NCBI RefSeq assembly: GCF_900117315.1
Contig: NZ_LT630337.1
Span: 564,322-628,321 of the forward strand
Direction of reading: 5' to 3'
DNA: 64,000 nt
Source of the DNA: Bacillus massilinigeriensis
GTDB lineage: Bacteria > Bacillota > Bacilli > Bacillales > Cytobacillaceae
The notes under the pieces are model-generated. The model did no database searches, was not told where the DNA came from, and was given only the letters and a program-made list of their open reading frames with translations. Shown in pieces: positions 10,765 through 20,068 of this stretch; position 1 is the first letter of the stretch; every line of letters begins with the position of its first letter. Made by a program: the position numbers and the translations under genes.

Positions 10765-12228
10765 ATGTCAAATCAAATTCGTGTGCGCTATGCACCGAGT
10801 CCCACAGGACATTTACATATAGGGAATGCCCGAACTGCGTTATTTAATTATTTATTTGCTCGAAATCAAGGGGGCAAATTTATTATTCGAATCGAAGACA
10901 CCGATAAAAAACGCAATATTGAGGGTGGAGAAGAAAGCCAATTAAAATATTTGAAATGGCTTGGAATGGATTGGGATGAAGGTGTAGATGTTGGGGGAAA
11001 ATACGGACCTTATCGTCAATCTGAACGCAATGATATTTACAAAAAATATTATGAAGAGTTATTAGATAAAGGGCTTGCTTACAAATGCTACTGTACAGCA
11101 GAAGAATTAGAGGCTGAACGTGAGGCACAAGCAGCTGAAGGCAATGACATGGCCGGATATTCAGGTAAATGTCGTCACTTAACAGCAGATGATATTGAAA
11201 AGCTTGAGTCTGAAGGAAGACGTCCAAGTATCAGATTCCGTGTTCCTGAGGGAAAGGTTTATGCATTTTCAGATATGGTAAAGGGCGATGTTTCATTTGA
11301 GTCTGACGGAGTGGGTGGAGATTTTGTTATTGTCAAACAAGATGGAACGCCGACTTATAACTTTGCAGTTGCTGTAGATGACCATCTAATGGAAATCTCC
11401 CATGTCCTTCGTGGCGATGATCATATTTCCAATACACCAAAGCAATTAATGATTTATGAGGCTCTTGGCTGGGAACCACCAATATTTGGTCATATGACGC
11501 TAATTGTAAATGAAAATCGAAAGAAGCTTAGTAAAAGGGATGAGTCTATCATTCAGTTTATTGAACAATACGAAGAATTAGGGTATTTACCAGAGGCATT
11601 GTTTAATTTTATCACCCTACTTGGATGGTCTCCAGCTGGTGAACAGGAAATCTTTACTAGGGATGAGTTTATAGAAAAATTTGATGCTAATCGTCTTTCT
11701 AAATCTCCTGCTTTATTTGATAAGCAGAAGCTTACATGGATGAATAACCAATATATGAAAAAGCAAGAGTTAGACACAGTCGTTGAGCTTGCTGTTCCAC
11801 ATTTAGTCAAAGCGGGACTCGTAAGTGAACATATGAGTAATGATGAATCACAATGGGTTCGTGGATTGGTAGATCTGTATCATGATCAAATGAGTTATGG
11901 TGCCGAAATTGTATCGTTATCTCAATTATTCTTTAAAGAGGAACTTGAGCTTGATGAAGAAGCAAAAGCAGTTGTTTCAGGGGAGCAGGTTCCTGTGGTA
12001 TTAGAAGCATTTTTAAATGAAATTGATAATCTTGAGGATTTCGAAGCCCCAGCTATTCAAGCTTCCATTAAAGCGGTGCAAAAAGAAACAGGTCAAAAGG
12101 GGAAGAATTTATTTATGCCAATTCGGGTAGCAACCACTGGTCAAACTCATGGCCCTGATCTTCCAAAATCAATAGCCTTACTTGGTAAAGAAAAAGTTAA
12201 AAACCGTATTAAGAGCATTTTGGGTTAA
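10765..12228 (+). CDS. gltX: Glutamyl-tRNA synthetase (Glu/Gln-charging type)
   Basis: Class I aminoacyl-tRNA synthetase that charges tRNA-Glu and, in Bacilli, also misacylates tRNA-Gln for later amidation. The HIGH motif appears as [14 protein letters not shown] near the N-terminus and the KMSKS motif as KLSKRDE near residue 253. A zinc-type segment CYCTAEEL lies near residue 110. The 487-residue length is normal. The downstream T-box leader starts at its 3' end, so gltX is followed by the cysteine genes, as in B. subtilis. Confidence 0.97.
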   Translation: MSNQIRVRYAPSPTGHLHIGNARTALFNYLFARNQGGKFIIRIEDTDKKRNIEGGEESQLKYLKWLGMDWDEGVDVGGKYGPYRQSERNDIYKKYYEELLDKGLAYKCYCTAEELEAEREAQAAEGNDMAGYSGKCRHLTADDIEKLESEGRRPSIRFRVPEGKVYAFSDMVKGDVSFESDGVGGDFVIVKQDGTPTYNFAVAVDDHLMEISHVLRGDDHISNTPKQLMIYEALGWEPPIFGHMTLIVNENRKKLSKRDESIIQFIEQYEELGYLPEALFNFITLLGWSPAGEQEIFTRDEFIEKFDANRLSKSPALFDKQKLTWMNNQYMKKQELDTVVELAVPHLVKAGLVSEHMSNDESQWVRGLVDLYHDQMSYGAEIVSLSQLFFKEELELDEEAKAVVSGEQVPVVLEAFLNEIDNLEDFEAPAIQASIKAVQKETGQKGKNLFMPIRVATTGQTHGPDLPKSIALLGKEKVKNRIKSILG

Positions 12229-12248
12229 CATATTGGAAAAAATATAAT
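12220..12248 (+). promoter_or_regulatory. Sigma-A promoter of the cysES T-box transcript
   Basis: TTGGGT (12220-12225), 17-base spacer, TATAAT (12243-12248). The -35 box lies in the last codons of gltX. It would start transcription about 25 bases before the T-box stem I. Confidence 0.6.
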
Positions 12249-12278
12249 ATAGTAAAAGTAATAATTTCATTAACAAAA

Positions 12279-12531
12279 AAATGATGATGAGGAAAAGTAG
12301 AAAAGCGATGCTTATTAGAGAGAACCATCACCGGCTGCAAGTGGTTTAGGCCTCTCACTTTTTGAAGTGCCCCTCTGAGTCCCATTTCGAAAAACAGTCA
12401 ACTGGTCAGTAGATATGGGCGGATCCCATCCGTTACAAGGTAAGAGTTGAGACTAATTTTAGTTAGTCTAATCAGAGTGGAACCGCGCTAATAAAGCGTC
12501 TCTGTCATTATTGACAGGGACGCTTTTTTTA
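12279..12531 (+). promoter_or_regulatory. Cysteine T-box riboswitch (tRNA-Cys sensing)
   Basis: The canonical T-box sequence agagtggaaccgcg is at 12474-12487, followed by a terminator at 12493. Upstream is stem I with an AGTA S-turn segment (about 12296-12299), the distal ggctgcaagtgg loop element and a specifier loop. The codon TGC at 12368-12370 lies in that loop, opposite the S-turn and before the closing ccctc. TGC encodes cysteine, which fits the following genes. Uncharged tRNA-Cys should pair at the T-box and favour antitermination of cysE-cysS. The specifier assignment is made by hand. Confidence 0.9.
12493..12530 (+). terminator. T-box regulated terminator before cysE
   Basis: Stem aaagcgtc/gacgcttt with an inner tctgtca/tgacagg helix, then a run of T. 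The T-box sequence lies directly 5' and would form the competing antiterminator. Confidence 0.9.
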
Positions 12532-12657
12532 TCAAAACAAAAGGGATGCATTTCTTGATTGGTAAACAAAATACGATTCGTTTTTCCATAGAATATAGAG
12601 GTCTTATGAATACAACCAGAAATACATAATTTTAAATATGATTGGAGGGGAGCAATA

Positions 12658-13317
12658 ATGTTTAAAATGCTAAAGGAAGATGTAGAGGTTGTCTTTGAGC
12701 AAGACCCTGCTGCTAGAACGTATCTAGAGGTTATTTTAACCTATTCAGGCTTACATGCTATCTGGGCTCATCGTATTGCCCATGCTTTATATAAAAGAAA
12801 GTGGTTTTTCTTAGCAAGGGTACTTTCACAAACAAGCCGATTTTTTACAGGAATTGAAATTCATCCAGGAGCAACGATAGGGAGACGTTTCTTTATTGAT
12901 CACGGGATGGGAGTAGTCATTGGAGAAACATGCGAAATTGGTGATAATGTTTCTGTGTTTCAGGGCGTAACTCTAGGAGGAACAGGTAAGGAAAAGGGAA
13001 AAAGGCATCCAACGATTAAAGATAACTGCTTAATTGCTACAGGAGCAAAGGTGTTAGGCTCTATTACAGTTGGGGAGAATTCTAAAATTGGTGCCGGTTC
13101 TGTCGTATTAAAGGATGTTCCAGGAAATTCAACTGTGGTTGGAATTCCCGGTCGAGTAGTCATTCAGGATGGGGTTAGAATTGGAAAGGATTTGAATCAT
13201 TGTGATCTTCCAGACCCTGTTTCAGACCGTTTTAGAGAACTTGAAAATGAAATTAGGAATTTAAAAGCGGAATTAGGAGAACTCAAGCAAGAAAGGAGTA
13301 TATCAAGTGGCCATTAA
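12658..13317 (+). CDS. cysE: Serine O-acetyltransferase CysE
   Basis: Acetylates serine with acetyl-CoA to give O-acetylserine, the carbon precursor of cysteine. The left-handed hexapeptide-repeat fold is seen from [17 protein letters not shown] through [20 protein letters not shown]. Catalytic D and H are in [12 protein letters not shown]. The 219-residue length fits the short Bacillus form. It is under T-box control and overlaps cysS by 11 bases, so precursor supply and tRNA charging for cysteine respond to the same signal. Confidence 0.96.
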   Translation: MFKMLKEDVEVVFEQDPAARTYLEVILTYSGLHAIWAHRIAHALYKRKWFFLARVLSQTSRFFTGIEIHPGATIGRRFFIDHGMGVVIGETCEIGDNVSVFQGVTLGGTGKEKGKRHPTIKDNCLIATGAKVLGSITVGENSKIGAGSVVLKDVPGNSTVVGIPGRVVIQDGVRIGKDLNHCDLPDPVSDRFRELENEIRNLKAELGELKQERSISSGH

Positions 13318-14704
13318 AATTTATAATACATTATCGAGAAAAAAAGAGGACTTTATCCCACTAGAAGATGGAAAGGTTAAGATGTATGTTTGTGGACCAA
13401 CTGTTTATAACTATATTCATATAGGGAATGCGAGACCGGCCATTGTTTTTGATACTGTTAGGAGGTATTTTGAATTTAGAGGATATGATGTTCAGTTTAT
13501 TTCCAACTTTACAGATGTGGACGACAAACTTATTCGAGTTGCTAACGAGTTGGGGGAAACCGTACCAAAGATAGCAGACCGATTTATTAAAGCGTACTTT
13601 GAGGATGTATCTGCACTTGGCTGCAGAAAGGCAGACGCTCACCCTAGAGTAACAGAAAGCATGGATATTATTATTGATTTCATTCAGGCGTTAGTGGATA
13701 AAGGATTTGCTTATGTATCAGAAGGGGACGTGTACTACCATACTCGTAAATTTGATGAATATGGGAAGCTATCCCATCAATCTATAGATGATCTTCGTTC
13801 TGGTGCAAGAATTGCAGTCGGTGAGAAGAAAGAGGATGCATTAGATTTTGCTCTATGGAAGGCGGCTAAAGAAGGTGAGATCCATTGGGAAAGCCCTTGG
13901 GGTAAAGGCAGACCGGGATGGCATATTGAATGCTCAGCCATGGTGAAAAAATATCTAGGTGATACAATTGATATACATGCTGGGGGACAAGATCTCACCT
14001 TCCCTCATCATGAAAATGAAATTGCCCAATCCGAAGCATACACTGGTAAAACATTTGCAAAGTACTGGATGCATAATGGTTACATTAATATTGATAATGA
14101 GAAAATGTCCAAATCCTTAGGAAACTTTATATTAGTTCACGATATTATTAAAAAGCATAATCCTCAAGTATTAAGATTTTTCATGTTATCGGTACATTAT
14201 CGGAACCCAATTAACTATTCAGAGGAATTGTTAGAGAATACTGCTTCTGCTTTAGATAGAATTAAAACTTCATATCAAAATTTAAAGCATCGTAAGGATC
14301 TTAGTACGAATCTAACAGATTCAAACCAAGAGTGGCTTACCCAAATATCAGAATTACATGAGCAGTTTATTCGCGAAATGGATGATGACTTTAATACAGC
14401 TAATGGTATTTCTGTTCTATTCGAGTTATCAAAACTAGCCAATTATTATCTGATGGAGAAAAATACTGCAACTGAAGTAATTGAAGCCTTGATGAAAGAA
14501 CTTGAGGATCTCTTCCAAGTGTTGGGCCTAGAACTTGAACAAGAGGAATTATTAGACGAAGAAATTGAAGTGCTTATTGAAAAGCGGAATCAGGCTAGAA
14601 GGGACCGAGATTTTCAATTATCGGATCAAATACGAGATCAGCTAAAAGAGATGAATATTATTTTAGAAGACACTCCTCAGGGTACACGTTGGAAAAGAGG
14701 ATAA
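13307..14704 (+). CDS. cysS: Cysteinyl-tRNA synthetase
   Basis: Class I synthetase charging tRNA-Cys. The N-terminus has the zinc and HIGH region [17 protein letters not shown], and the KMSKS loop is [10 protein letters not shown] near residue 265. Zinc ligands include the GWHIECSAM segment. The 465-residue length is normal. It starts at GTG (13307) inside the last codons of cysE with a gaaaggagt ribosome binding site, which implies translational coupling. mrnC, rlmB and rae1 follow within a few bases and probably share the transcript. Confidence 0.97.
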   Translation: MAIKIYNTLSRKKEDFIPLEDGKVKMYVCGPTVYNYIHIGNARPAIVFDTVRRYFEFRGYDVQFISNFTDVDDKLIRVANELGETVPKIADRFIKAYFEDVSALGCRKADAHPRVTESMDIIIDFIQALVDKGFAYVSEGDVYYHTRKFDEYGKLSHQSIDDLRSGARIAVGEKKEDALDFALWKAAKEGEIHWESPWGKGRPGWHIECSAMVKKYLGDTIDIHAGGQDLTFPHHENEIAQSEAYTGKTFAKYWMHNGYINIDNEKMSKSLGNFILVHDIIKKHNPQVLRFFMLSVHYRNPINYSEELLENTASALDRIKTSYQNLKHRKDLSTNLTDSNQEWLTQISELHEQFIREMDDDFNTANGISVLFELSKLANYYLMEKNTATEVIEALMKELEDLFQVLGLELEQEELLDEEIEVLIEKRNQARRDRDFQLSDQIRDQLKEMNIILEDTPQGTRWKRG

Positions 14705-14710
14705 ACCGGG

Positions 14711-15133
14711 ATGCTTGAATATGATCATAAAATAGATGCAAAACAATTAAATAGCTTAGCCCTCGCCTATATGGGTGATTCAGTTTTTGAGATATACGTA
14801 AGGCACCATTTATTGCAATTAGGTCAGGTAAGACCTCATCAGCTCCATAAAGAGGCGACTAAATACGTCTCAGCGAAGGCACAAGCGGCCATAATCCATT
14901 ACCTTCTAGAAGAAGGATTGCTGAGCGAGGAAGAAATTGCAATTGTGAAAAGAGGCAGAAATGCAAAATCAGGTTCTGTCCCCAAAAATACGGATGTGCA
15001 AACATATAGGTATAGTACGGCATTCGAGGCGCTCATTGGTACTTTATATTTGTTGGGTGAGGAAGAAAGACTAGATCAATTAATTTCTATTGCCTTTCAC
15101 CAGGTTGAAAAGAAGGGAGGAATACAGAAATGA
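14711..15133 (+). CDS. mrnC: Mini-ribonuclease III (MrnC)
   Basis: Double-strand-specific RNase that matures 23S rRNA ends in Bacillus. It has an RNase III catalytic domain ([16 protein letters not shown], then [13 protein letters not shown]) but no dsRNA-binding domain, giving a length of 140 residues, as expected. It begins six bases after cysS and overlaps rlmB by four bases. An rRNA operon end lies in the same window, although that is a genomic coincidence rather than an operon link. Confidence 0.95.
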   Translation: MLEYDHKIDAKQLNSLALAYMGDSVFEIYVRHHLLQLGQVRPHQLHKEATKYVSAKAQAAIIHYLLEEGLLSEEEIAIVKRGRNAKSGSVPKNTDVQTYRYSTAFEALIGTLYLLGEEERLDQLISIAFHQVEKKGGIQK

Positions 15134-15873
15134 ATCAGGATTATATTATTGGAAAAAACCCTGTAATAGAAGCCATAAAATCAAATCGAGATATAAATAA
15201 AATATTAATTGCTGAGGGCTCGCAGAAGGGTCAGATGCAACAAGTAATCGGTCTTGCAAAAGAATCAAATGTTCTTGTTCAATTCGTACCGAGAAAGAAA
15301 ATTGATCAGTTGGTGGATGGAAACCACCAAGGTGTTATCGCTCAGGTTGCCGCTTATCAATATGCAGAATTGGATGATTTATTTCGAACTGCAGAAGAAA
15401 AGAATGAAACTCCTTTCTTTATTTTATTGGATGAAATCGAAGACCCTCATAATTTAGGCTCCATAATGAGAACGGCTGATGCAGTTGGCGCCCATGGGAT
15501 TATTATTCCAAAGCGCAGAGCGGTAGGGCTAACAGCAACTGTTGCAAAGGCCTCTACTGGTGCAATTGAATATATTCCAGTCGTTCGAGTGACGAATATG
15601 TCAAGAACCATTGATGAGTTAAAAGAACGTGGGATTTGGATTGCTGGAACAGATGCTAAAGGAAAAGAAGACTATCGTCAATTTGATGGAAACATTCCCT
15701 TAGGGTTGGTCATCGGAAGCGAAGGAAAAGGAATGGGACGTCTTATTCGTGATAAATGTGATTTTCTCATTCAACTACCAATGGCTGGTCATGTCACTTC
15801 TTTAAATGCATCGGTAGCGGCAGCGTTGTTGATGTATGAGGTATATCGTAAACGTCATCCTCTTGAGGGATAA
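15130..15873 (+). CDS. rlmB: 23S rRNA 2'-O-ribose methyltransferase RlmB (TrmH family)
   Basis: SPOUT-class methyltransferase expected to methylate the ribose of a conserved guanosine in 23S rRNA using SAM. The N-terminal substrate-binding domain is followed by the knotted catalytic domain, with [20 protein letters not shown], the [13 protein letters not shown] loop and [16 protein letters not shown]. The 247-residue length is typical. It overlaps mrnC by four bases and precedes rae1 by two, making an RNA-processing cluster. Confidence 0.94.
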   Translation: MNQDYIIGKNPVIEAIKSNRDINKILIAEGSQKGQMQQVIGLAKESNVLVQFVPRKKIDQLVDGNHQGVIAQVAAYQYAELDDLFRTAEEKNETPFFILLDEIEDPHNLGSIMRTADAVGAHGIIIPKRRAVGLTATVAKASTGAIEYIPVVRVTNMSRTIDELKERGIWIAGTDAKGKEDYRQFDGNIPLGLVIGSEGKGMGRLIRDKCDFLIQLPMAGHVTSLNASVAAALLMYEVYRKRHPLEG

Positions 15874-15875
15874 TA

Positions 15876-16382
15876 ATGGACATCCTTTTGGTAGATGGTT
15901 ATAACATAATTGGGGACTGGCCGGAATTAAAGATGTTGAAAAACAAGGATCTAGCGGCAGCAAGGGATCGCTTAATTGAAAAAATGGCAGAATATCAAGC
16001 ATACTCAGGTTTCCGTGTGATTATTGTATTTGATGCTCAGTTTGTTAAGGGTACAGCAAAGAAAATAAAAAATAGCAAGGTGGAGGTCATATTTACAAAG
16101 ACTAATGAAACTGCGGATGAAAGAATTGAAAAGCTTGCCATTAGCTTAAATAACCGAAAAACTCAAATACATGTAGCTACTTCTGATTTTACAGAGCAAT
16201 GGGCCATTTTTGGACAAGGGGCCTTGCGTATCTCCGCAAGAGAACTTCTTAATGAAATGGAGTCCGTTGAAAAAAAGATAGAAACTAAGGTAAAAAAAAT
16301 ACAAGATAAAAAGCCAGCATCAAAAATCCCACTTAGTGATGAAGTGGCAGAAATTTTTGAAAAATGGCGCAGAGGACAGTAA
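15876..16382 (+). CDS. rae1: Ribosome-dependent mRNA decay endonuclease Rae1 (YacP, NYN domain)
   Basis: A PIN-like NYN-domain RNase that in B. subtilis enters the ribosomal A site and cuts mRNA in a translation-dependent manner. The N-terminus carries the NYN signature DILLVDGYNIIGDWPEL with its acidic residue, and VATSDFTEQ supplies further conserved acids. The length of 168 residues fits. The C-terminus is basic. It is the last gene of the cysE-rae1 cluster before the sigH promoter. Confidence 0.93.
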   Translation: MDILLVDGYNIIGDWPELKMLKNKDLAAARDRLIEKMAEYQAYSGFRVIIVFDAQFVKGTAKKIKNSKVEVIFTKTNETADERIEKLAISLNNRKTQIHVATSDFTEQWAIFGQGALRISARELLNEMESVEKKIETKVKKIQDKKPASKIPLSDEVAEIFEKWRRGQ

Positions 16383-16389
16383 ACGATTG

Positions 16390-16419
16390 TTGACGCTTTC
16401 AAAATAACTGCTGTATAAT
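16390..16419 (+). promoter_or_regulatory. Sigma-A promoter of sigH
   Basis: TTGACG (16390-16395), 18-base spacer, TATAAT (16414-16419), starting a few bases after the rae1 stop codon. In B. subtilis sigH is transcribed by sigma-A and repressed by AbrB; the AT-rich context is compatible with this but does not prove it. Confidence 0.8.
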
Positions 16420-16457
16420 ATTTTTATCTATGCTTGTGCGGTCGGAGGGATCCTTTA

Positions 16458-17117
16458 GTGAGTGCGGACTACCAGACAAAAATCAACGAAAAATATATTA
16501 ACTATATCCAATATGAAGATGAAGAATTAGTTGATTTAGTGCACAAAGGTGAAAGTGACGCATTAGATTACTTAATTCACAAATATCGTAATTTTGTGCG
16601 TGCTAAAGCAAGAACATACTTTTTAATTGGTGCTGATAAAGAGGATATTATTCAAGAGGGTATGATTGGGCTCTATAAGGCCATTCGCGATTTTAAAGAG
16701 GACAAGCTTACTTCCTTTAAAGCCTTTGCTGAGCTCTGCATCACAAGACAAATCATAACAGCGATTAAAACAGCTACAAGGCAAAAGCATATCCCGTTAA
16801 ATTCGTATGTTTCCTTGGACAAGCCTATTTATGATGAAGAATCAGATCGTACATTAATGGATGTAATTTCCGGTGCTAAAGTAATGGATCCTGAAGAGCT
16901 TATCATTAATCAGGAAGAATTTGATCAAATAGAGATTAAAATGTCTGAGCTCCTTAGTGATTTAGAGCGTAAAGTTCTCTCTCTCTATTTGGATGGTCAG
17001 AGTTATCAAGAGATTTCAGAGGAATTAAATCGCCACGTTAAATCGATTGACAATGCTTTACAGAGAGTGAAAAGAAAGCTTGAACGATATCTTGAGGTAA
17101 GAGAGTTTACGTTGTAA
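16458..17117 (+). CDS. sigH: RNA polymerase sigma-H factor
   Basis: Alternative sigma factor for the transition state and for early sporulation and competence genes. Region 2 is almost identical to B. subtilis SigH (YRNFVRAKARTYFLIGADKED), and the region 4 helix-turn-helix ends the protein (SYQEISEELNRHVKSIDNAL). I choose GTG at 16458, giving 219 residues, because cggaggg lies eight bases upstream; an in-frame TTG at 16434 has no site. The N-terminal 20 residues diverge from B. subtilis. The gene has its own strong sigma-A promoter. Confidence 0.95.
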   Translation: MSADYQTKINEKYINYIQYEDEELVDLVHKGESDALDYLIHKYRNFVRAKARTYFLIGADKEDIIQEGMIGLYKAIRDFKEDKLTSFKAFAELCITRQIITAIKTATRQKHIPLNSYVSLDKPIYDEESDRTLMDVISGAKVMDPEELIINQEEFDQIEIKMSELLSDLERKVLSLYLDGQSYQEISEELNRHVKSIDNALQRVKRKLERYLEVREFTL

Positions 17118-17130
17118 ATAAGAAAGAAAT

Positions 17131-17178
17131 AAGACAAGTACCTGGTAAAAAGGCAAAGTTCACTTGGGTACTTGTCTT
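17131..17178 (+). terminator. Strong hairpin after sigH, probable terminator
   Basis: A perfect 12-bp inverted repeat (aagacaagtacc at 17131-17142, ggtacttgtctt at 17167-17178) lies 14 bases after the sigH stop. The following atgcttgtt is only weakly T-rich, so it may terminate poorly or protect the mRNA end. Confidence 0.6.
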
Positions 17179-17236
17179 ATGCTTGTTGCACCAGTCCAGT
17201 CCATACGGCTCTAAAAGACGTATCCGCTTTTCTAGG

Positions 17237-17265
17237 TTGACACTAATCCTTGTCCATGTTACATT
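17237..17265 (+). promoter_or_regulatory. Promoter of rpmGB-secE
   Basis: TTGACA (17237-17242), 17-base spacer, TACATT (17260-17265) with a TGn extension just before it. It lies 38 bases upstream of the rpmGB start. Confidence 0.7.
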
Positions 17266-17302
17266 TTTATAGATGTAATAGATAGTTTTGAAGGTGAAGA
17301 GA

Positions 17303-17446
17303 TTGAGGAAAAAAATTGTTCTTGCTTGTGTTGATTGTGGTAGTCGTAATTATTCAACAATGAGCAAAAAAGAATCAGAACGTCTAGAATTGAAGAAATT
17401 TTGTAGTACATGTAACAACCACACGATTCACCGTGAGACGAAATGA
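17303..17446 (+). CDS. rpmGB: 50S ribosomal protein L33 (zinc-binding form)
   Basis: A 47-residue protein starting [19 protein letters not shown]. Cysteine pairs C9/C12 and C34/C37 form the zinc ribbon, so this is a C+ paralogue. Start codon is TTG at 17303 after gaaggtgaagag; an ATG start is not available in frame before the conserved region. The order rpmG-secE-nusG is the standard one in Firmicutes. Zinc-free paralogues, if any, lie outside the window. Confidence 0.92.
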   Translation: MRKKIVLACVDCGSRNYSTMSKKESERLELKKFCSTCNNHTIHRETK

Positions 17447-17501
17447 TTTATTTTTATAGATATTAAGGCTATCTCGTATGGGATTTGGAGGTTTAAAGTA
17501 A

Positions 17502-17684
17502 ATGCAACGCATAGTTGGTTTTTTTGGTGATGTTGGGCGTGAAATGAGAAAAGTAAGTTGGCCGAAACGTAAAGAGCTAACAAATTATACGATTACAGTT
17601 ATCACAACTGTCGTTTTCTTTTCTATCTTTTTTGCAGTTATAGATTTAGGTATTTCTAAATTGATTCGTTTAATCCTTGAATAA
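17502..17684 (+). CDS. secE: Preprotein translocase subunit SecE
   Basis: Essential clamp subunit of the SecYEG channel in the cytoplasmic membrane. The 60-residue, single-span form is typical of Firmicutes: an amphipathic helix with the REMRKVSWPKRKEL motif (residues about 11-24), then one transmembrane helix (about 30-50). Its partner secY is at 44445. A ttggaggtt ribosome binding site precedes ATG. A promoter and then a terminator follow before nusG, so nusG transcription is partly uncoupled from secE. Confidence 0.95.
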   Translation: MQRIVGFFGDVGREMRKVSWPKRKELTNYTITVITTVVFFSIFFAVIDLGISKLIRLILE

Positions 17685-17707
17685 CTCCTAAGCACTCATG
17701 GTATAAT
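17677..17707 (+). promoter_or_regulatory. Promoter at the secE 3' end
   Basis: TTGAAT (17677-17682), 19-base spacer, extended -10 TGGTATAAT (17699-17707). Predicted transcription starts near 17714, only about 20 bases before a terminator stem. Confidence 0.5.
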
Positions 17708-17731
17708 GGGGATAACAAAGGAAATTTTAAC

Positions 17732-17756
17732 AAAAGCCCGGAAACGGGTTTTTTAA
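17732..17756 (+). terminator. Intrinsic terminator/attenuator between secE and nusG
   Basis: Stem aaaagcccg/cgggtttttt closed by a GAAA tetraloop, followed by a T-run. It ends rpmGB-secE transcripts and, if the promoter at 17677 is real, also gives a transcript of only about 45 bases. Confidence 0.85.
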
Positions 17757-17879
17757 TTTGTGTAAAAATAAATAGCTTATACTGCATTTTGACAAAATAA
17801 CCTAAACAAGACTTCTAGGCATTTATGAAGAATAAGCTGATAAAAATTATAGGGAGGGAAGGACTTATTGTCCTGCTAA

Positions 17880-18413
17880 ATGGAAAAGAATTGGTATGTA
17901 GTTCATACATATTCGGGCTACGAAAATAAAGTAAAAGCAAATCTTGAAAAGCGCGTTGAATCTATGGGAATGCAAGATAAGATTTTTCGTGTTATTGTCC
18001 CTGAAGAAGAAGAAACAGATTTTAAAAATGGCAAAAAGAAAGTTGTAAAAAGAAAGGTATTTCCTGGATATGTACTAGTTGAATTAGTCATGACGGATGA
18101 TTCTTGGTATGTGGTAAGAAACACGCCAGGTGTTACGGGTTTTGTTGGATCAGCAGGTTCTGGATCGAAACCGACTCCGTTGTTACCTGAGGAAGTAGTA
18201 GTCATTCTTAAACGTATGGGTGTCGATGAAAAACGAGTGGATATTGATTTCGAAATTGGAGAAACGGTCAAGGTTAAAGAAGGTCCGTTTGCTAATTTCA
18301 CTGGCTCTATTGAAGAAATGGATAAGGATAAATCAAAATTAAAAGTTCTCGTCAACATGTTTGGTCGGGACACTCCGGTAGAATTGGAATTTACCCAAGT
18401 TGAAAAATTATAA
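17880..18413 (+). CDS. nusG: Transcription termination/antitermination factor NusG
   Basis: Binds RNA polymerase through its NGN domain and modulates pausing, Rho action and coupling. The N-terminus KNWYVVHTYSGYENKVK and the C-terminal KOW motif (VKVKEGPFANFTGSIEEMD) are intact. Length 177 matches B. subtilis. The start ATG at 17880 follows an unusual gagggaagg site with a rather long spacer. Promoter candidates at 17677 and TTGACA at 17789 exist upstream; I could not pair the latter convincingly. Confidence 0.96.
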   Translation: MEKNWYVVHTYSGYENKVKANLEKRVESMGMQDKIFRVIVPEEEETDFKNGKKKVVKRKVFPGYVLVELVMTDDSWYVVRNTPGVTGFVGSAGSGSKPTPLLPEEVVVILKRMGVDEKRVDIDFEIGETVKVKEGPFANFTGSIEEMDKDKSKLKVLVNMFGRDTPVELEFTQVEKL

Positions 18414-18459
18414 CTTGAAAAACTTGAAATTGAAATGAAAAAGTGATAATATTTCATAG

Positions 18460-18486
18460 GTCAGTATGTCTCTGTTAGAGACTGAC
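18460..18486 (+). terminator. Hairpin after nusG, possible terminator
   Basis: gtctc/gagac stem extended by gtca/tgac across a 4-base bulge, followed by tttgtc. It lies 46 bases after nusG and just before the rplK promoter. The T-run is short. Confidence 0.5.
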
Positions 18487-18487
18487 T

Positions 18488-18515
18488 TTGTCAAGTTCTT
18501 TATTTAACATATAAA
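18488..18515 (+). promoter_or_regulatory. Probable promoter of rplK-rplA
   Basis: TTGTCA (18488-18493), 16-base spacer, TATAAA (18510-18515). Transcription would start near 18522, right at the leader hairpin that follows. Confidence 0.5.
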
Positions 18516-18523
18516 GACTATAA

Positions 18524-18560
18524 GTTGAGTGGGAGGGTGAATCCCTATTACCACATCACG
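18524..18560 (+). promoter_or_regulatory. rplK-rplA mRNA leader hairpin (possible L1/L11 autoregulatory site)
   Basis: Outer stem gtgg (18529-18532) with ccac (18551-18554) and inner ggg/ccc (18535-18537, 18543-18545) form an interrupted hairpin at the 5' end of the predicted transcript. The sequence looks conserved upstream of rplK in Bacillus. In E. coli L1 represses its own operon by binding such a structure; the same role here is an inference. Confidence 0.5.
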
Positions 18561-18581
18561 GACTTTAAGGAGGTGTGTCTC

Positions 18582-19007
18582 GTGGCTAAAAAAGTAATTA
18601 AGATTGTAAAATTACAAATCCCTGCAGGTAAAGCAAATCCAGCACCACCAGTTGGTCCTGCACTTGGTCAAGCCGGTGTAAATATCATGGGATTCTGTAA
18701 AGAGTTTAATGCTCGTACGGCTGATCAAGCTGGCTTAATTATTCCTGTTGAAATCACGGTATTTGAGGACCGTTCATTTACATTTATTACGAAAACTCCG
18801 CCTGCTGCTGTTCTATTAAAAGTTGCAGCTGGAATCCAATCTGGATCTGGTGAACCTAACCGTAATAAAGTAGCGACAGTTAAGCGTGATAAAGTACGCG
18901 AGATTGCGGAACAAAAGATGCCTGATCTAAACGCAGCAAGCGTAGAAGCAGCTATGCGTATGGTAGAAGGTACTGCACGCAGCATGGGTATCGTTATCGA
19001 GGACTAA
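18582..19007 (+). CDS. rplK: 50S ribosomal protein L11
   Basis: L11 of the GTPase-associated centre, binding 23S rRNA together with L10. The 141-residue length and [20 protein letters not shown] motif are typical, and C-terminal rRNA-binding residues are intact. I choose GTG at 18582 ([14 protein letters not shown]) because taaggaggtg lies upstream; the frame open further upstream covers the leader hairpin and is not coding. It pairs with rplA downstream in the usual operon. Confidence 0.97.
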   Translation: MAKKVIKIVKLQIPAGKANPAPPVGPALGQAGVNIMGFCKEFNARTADQAGLIIPVEITVFEDRSFTFITKTPPAAVLLKVAAGIQSGSGEPNRNKVATVKRDKVREIAEQKMPDLNAASVEAAMRMVEGTARSMGIVIED

Positions 19008-19144
19008 TGCTAGTGTGAATGGCTAATGACTGACAAAAGGTTGCGACGTTGAATTTGGTTTCACTCGCAACCTTTACTCTGTCTGGCTTGTGTTTTCAAG
19101 TGGGAGATTATTTCGTTAAAACCACAATCAAGGAGGAAAATAAA

Positions 19145-19843
19145 ATGGCTAAAAAAGGTAAGAAATATGAAGAAGCTTTAAAGCTTGTTGACCGTACGAA
19201 AGCTTACCCAATTGAGGAAGCAATCGAATTAGTAAAGAAAACGAATTTTGCAAAATTCGACGCATCCGTTGAAGTTGCTTTCCGTTTAGGAGTAGACCCT
19301 AAGAAAGCTGACCAACAAATCCGTGGAGCAGTAGTTCTTCCAAACGGAACTGGTAAAACTCAACGCGTGTTAGTATTTGCTAAAGGTGAAAAGTTAAAAG
19401 AAGCTGAAGCTGCTGGTGCAGATTATGTAGGCGATTCTGAATACATCAACAAAATCCAACAAGGTTGGTTCGATTTTGATGTAATCGTTGCTACACCTGA
19501 TATGATGGGTGAAGTTGGTAAATTAGGTCGTGTATTAGGACCTAAAGGCTTAATGCCAAACCCTAAAACTGGTACTGTTACATTTGATGTAACAAAAGCA
19601 GTTCAAGAAATCAAAGCTGGTAAGGTTGAATACCGTGTTGATAAAGCAAGTAACATCCATGTACCAATCGGTAAAGTTTCATTTGAAAATGAAAAGCTTG
19701 TTGAAAACTTTACAACAATCTTTGATACTATGGTAAAAGTGAAGCCTGCTGCTGCGAAAGGTACTTATATGAAGAACGTATCTGTTACTTCAACTATGGG
19801 ACCTGGAGTAAAAGTAGATCCTTCATCCGTTACAGTTAGATAA
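19145..19843 (+). CDS. rplA: 50S ribosomal protein L1
   Basis: L1 forms the mobile stalk at the E site and is an autoregulator in many bacteria. 232 residues starting [16 protein letters not shown]; the conserved block [18 protein letters not shown] is intact. The ATG at 19145 has a caaggagga site upstream; the open frame before it (from 19049) has no family match. It is separated from rplK by 137 bases without an obvious promoter. Confidence 0.97.
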   Translation: MAKKGKKYEEALKLVDRTKAYPIEEAIELVKKTNFAKFDASVEVAFRLGVDPKKADQQIRGAVVLPNGTGKTQRVLVFAKGEKLKEAEAAGADYVGDSEYINKIQQGWFDFDVIVATPDMMGEVGKLGRVLGPKGLMPNPKTGTVTFDVTKAVQEIKAGKVEYRVDKASNIHVPIGKVSFENEKLVENFTTIFDTMVKVKPAAAKGTYMKNVSVTSTMGPGVKVDPSSVTVR

Positions 19844-19851
19844 AAAAGTCA

Positions 19852-19880
19852 TTGACATTCGAGATTATTTTTTATAAAAT
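19852..19880 (+). promoter_or_regulatory. Sigma-A promoter of rplJ-rplL
   Basis: Consensus TTGACA (19852-19857), 17-base spacer, TAAAAT (19875-19880), starting nine bases after the rplA stop codon. Confidence 0.8.
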
Positions 19881-19886
19881 ATATCT

Positions 19887-20029
19887 TGTTGTGAATTTAA
19901 TAACATTTGTACCGTAGACAGTAGGTGTCAGATTAGACTTAATTTCCTACCGAGGTAATACGATAGATTTTTAGGATTGATCTTATTGTATATAACCTCC
20001 ATGTCTCGTTTGATGTGGAGGTTTTTATT
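19887..20029 (+). promoter_or_regulatory. Ribosomal protein L10 leader
   Basis: A roughly 140-base untranslated leader lies between a strong promoter and rplJ and ends in an intrinsic terminator. This matches the known Firmicute L10 leader, in which L10(L12)4 binds the RNA and favours termination. Internal helices include segments around cctaccgaggta (about 19946-19958). The family assignment rests on position and architecture; I could not run a covariance search. Confidence 0.8.
19994..20026 (+). terminator. Attenuator terminator of the L10 leader
   Basis: Stem aacctcca/tggaggtt (19994-20001 with 20015-20022) followed by a T-run, 43 bases before the rplJ start codon. Confidence 0.85.
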
Positions 20030-20068
20030 CGCCGGTATAAATGTAGTAAAACTACAGGAGGTGTAAGA

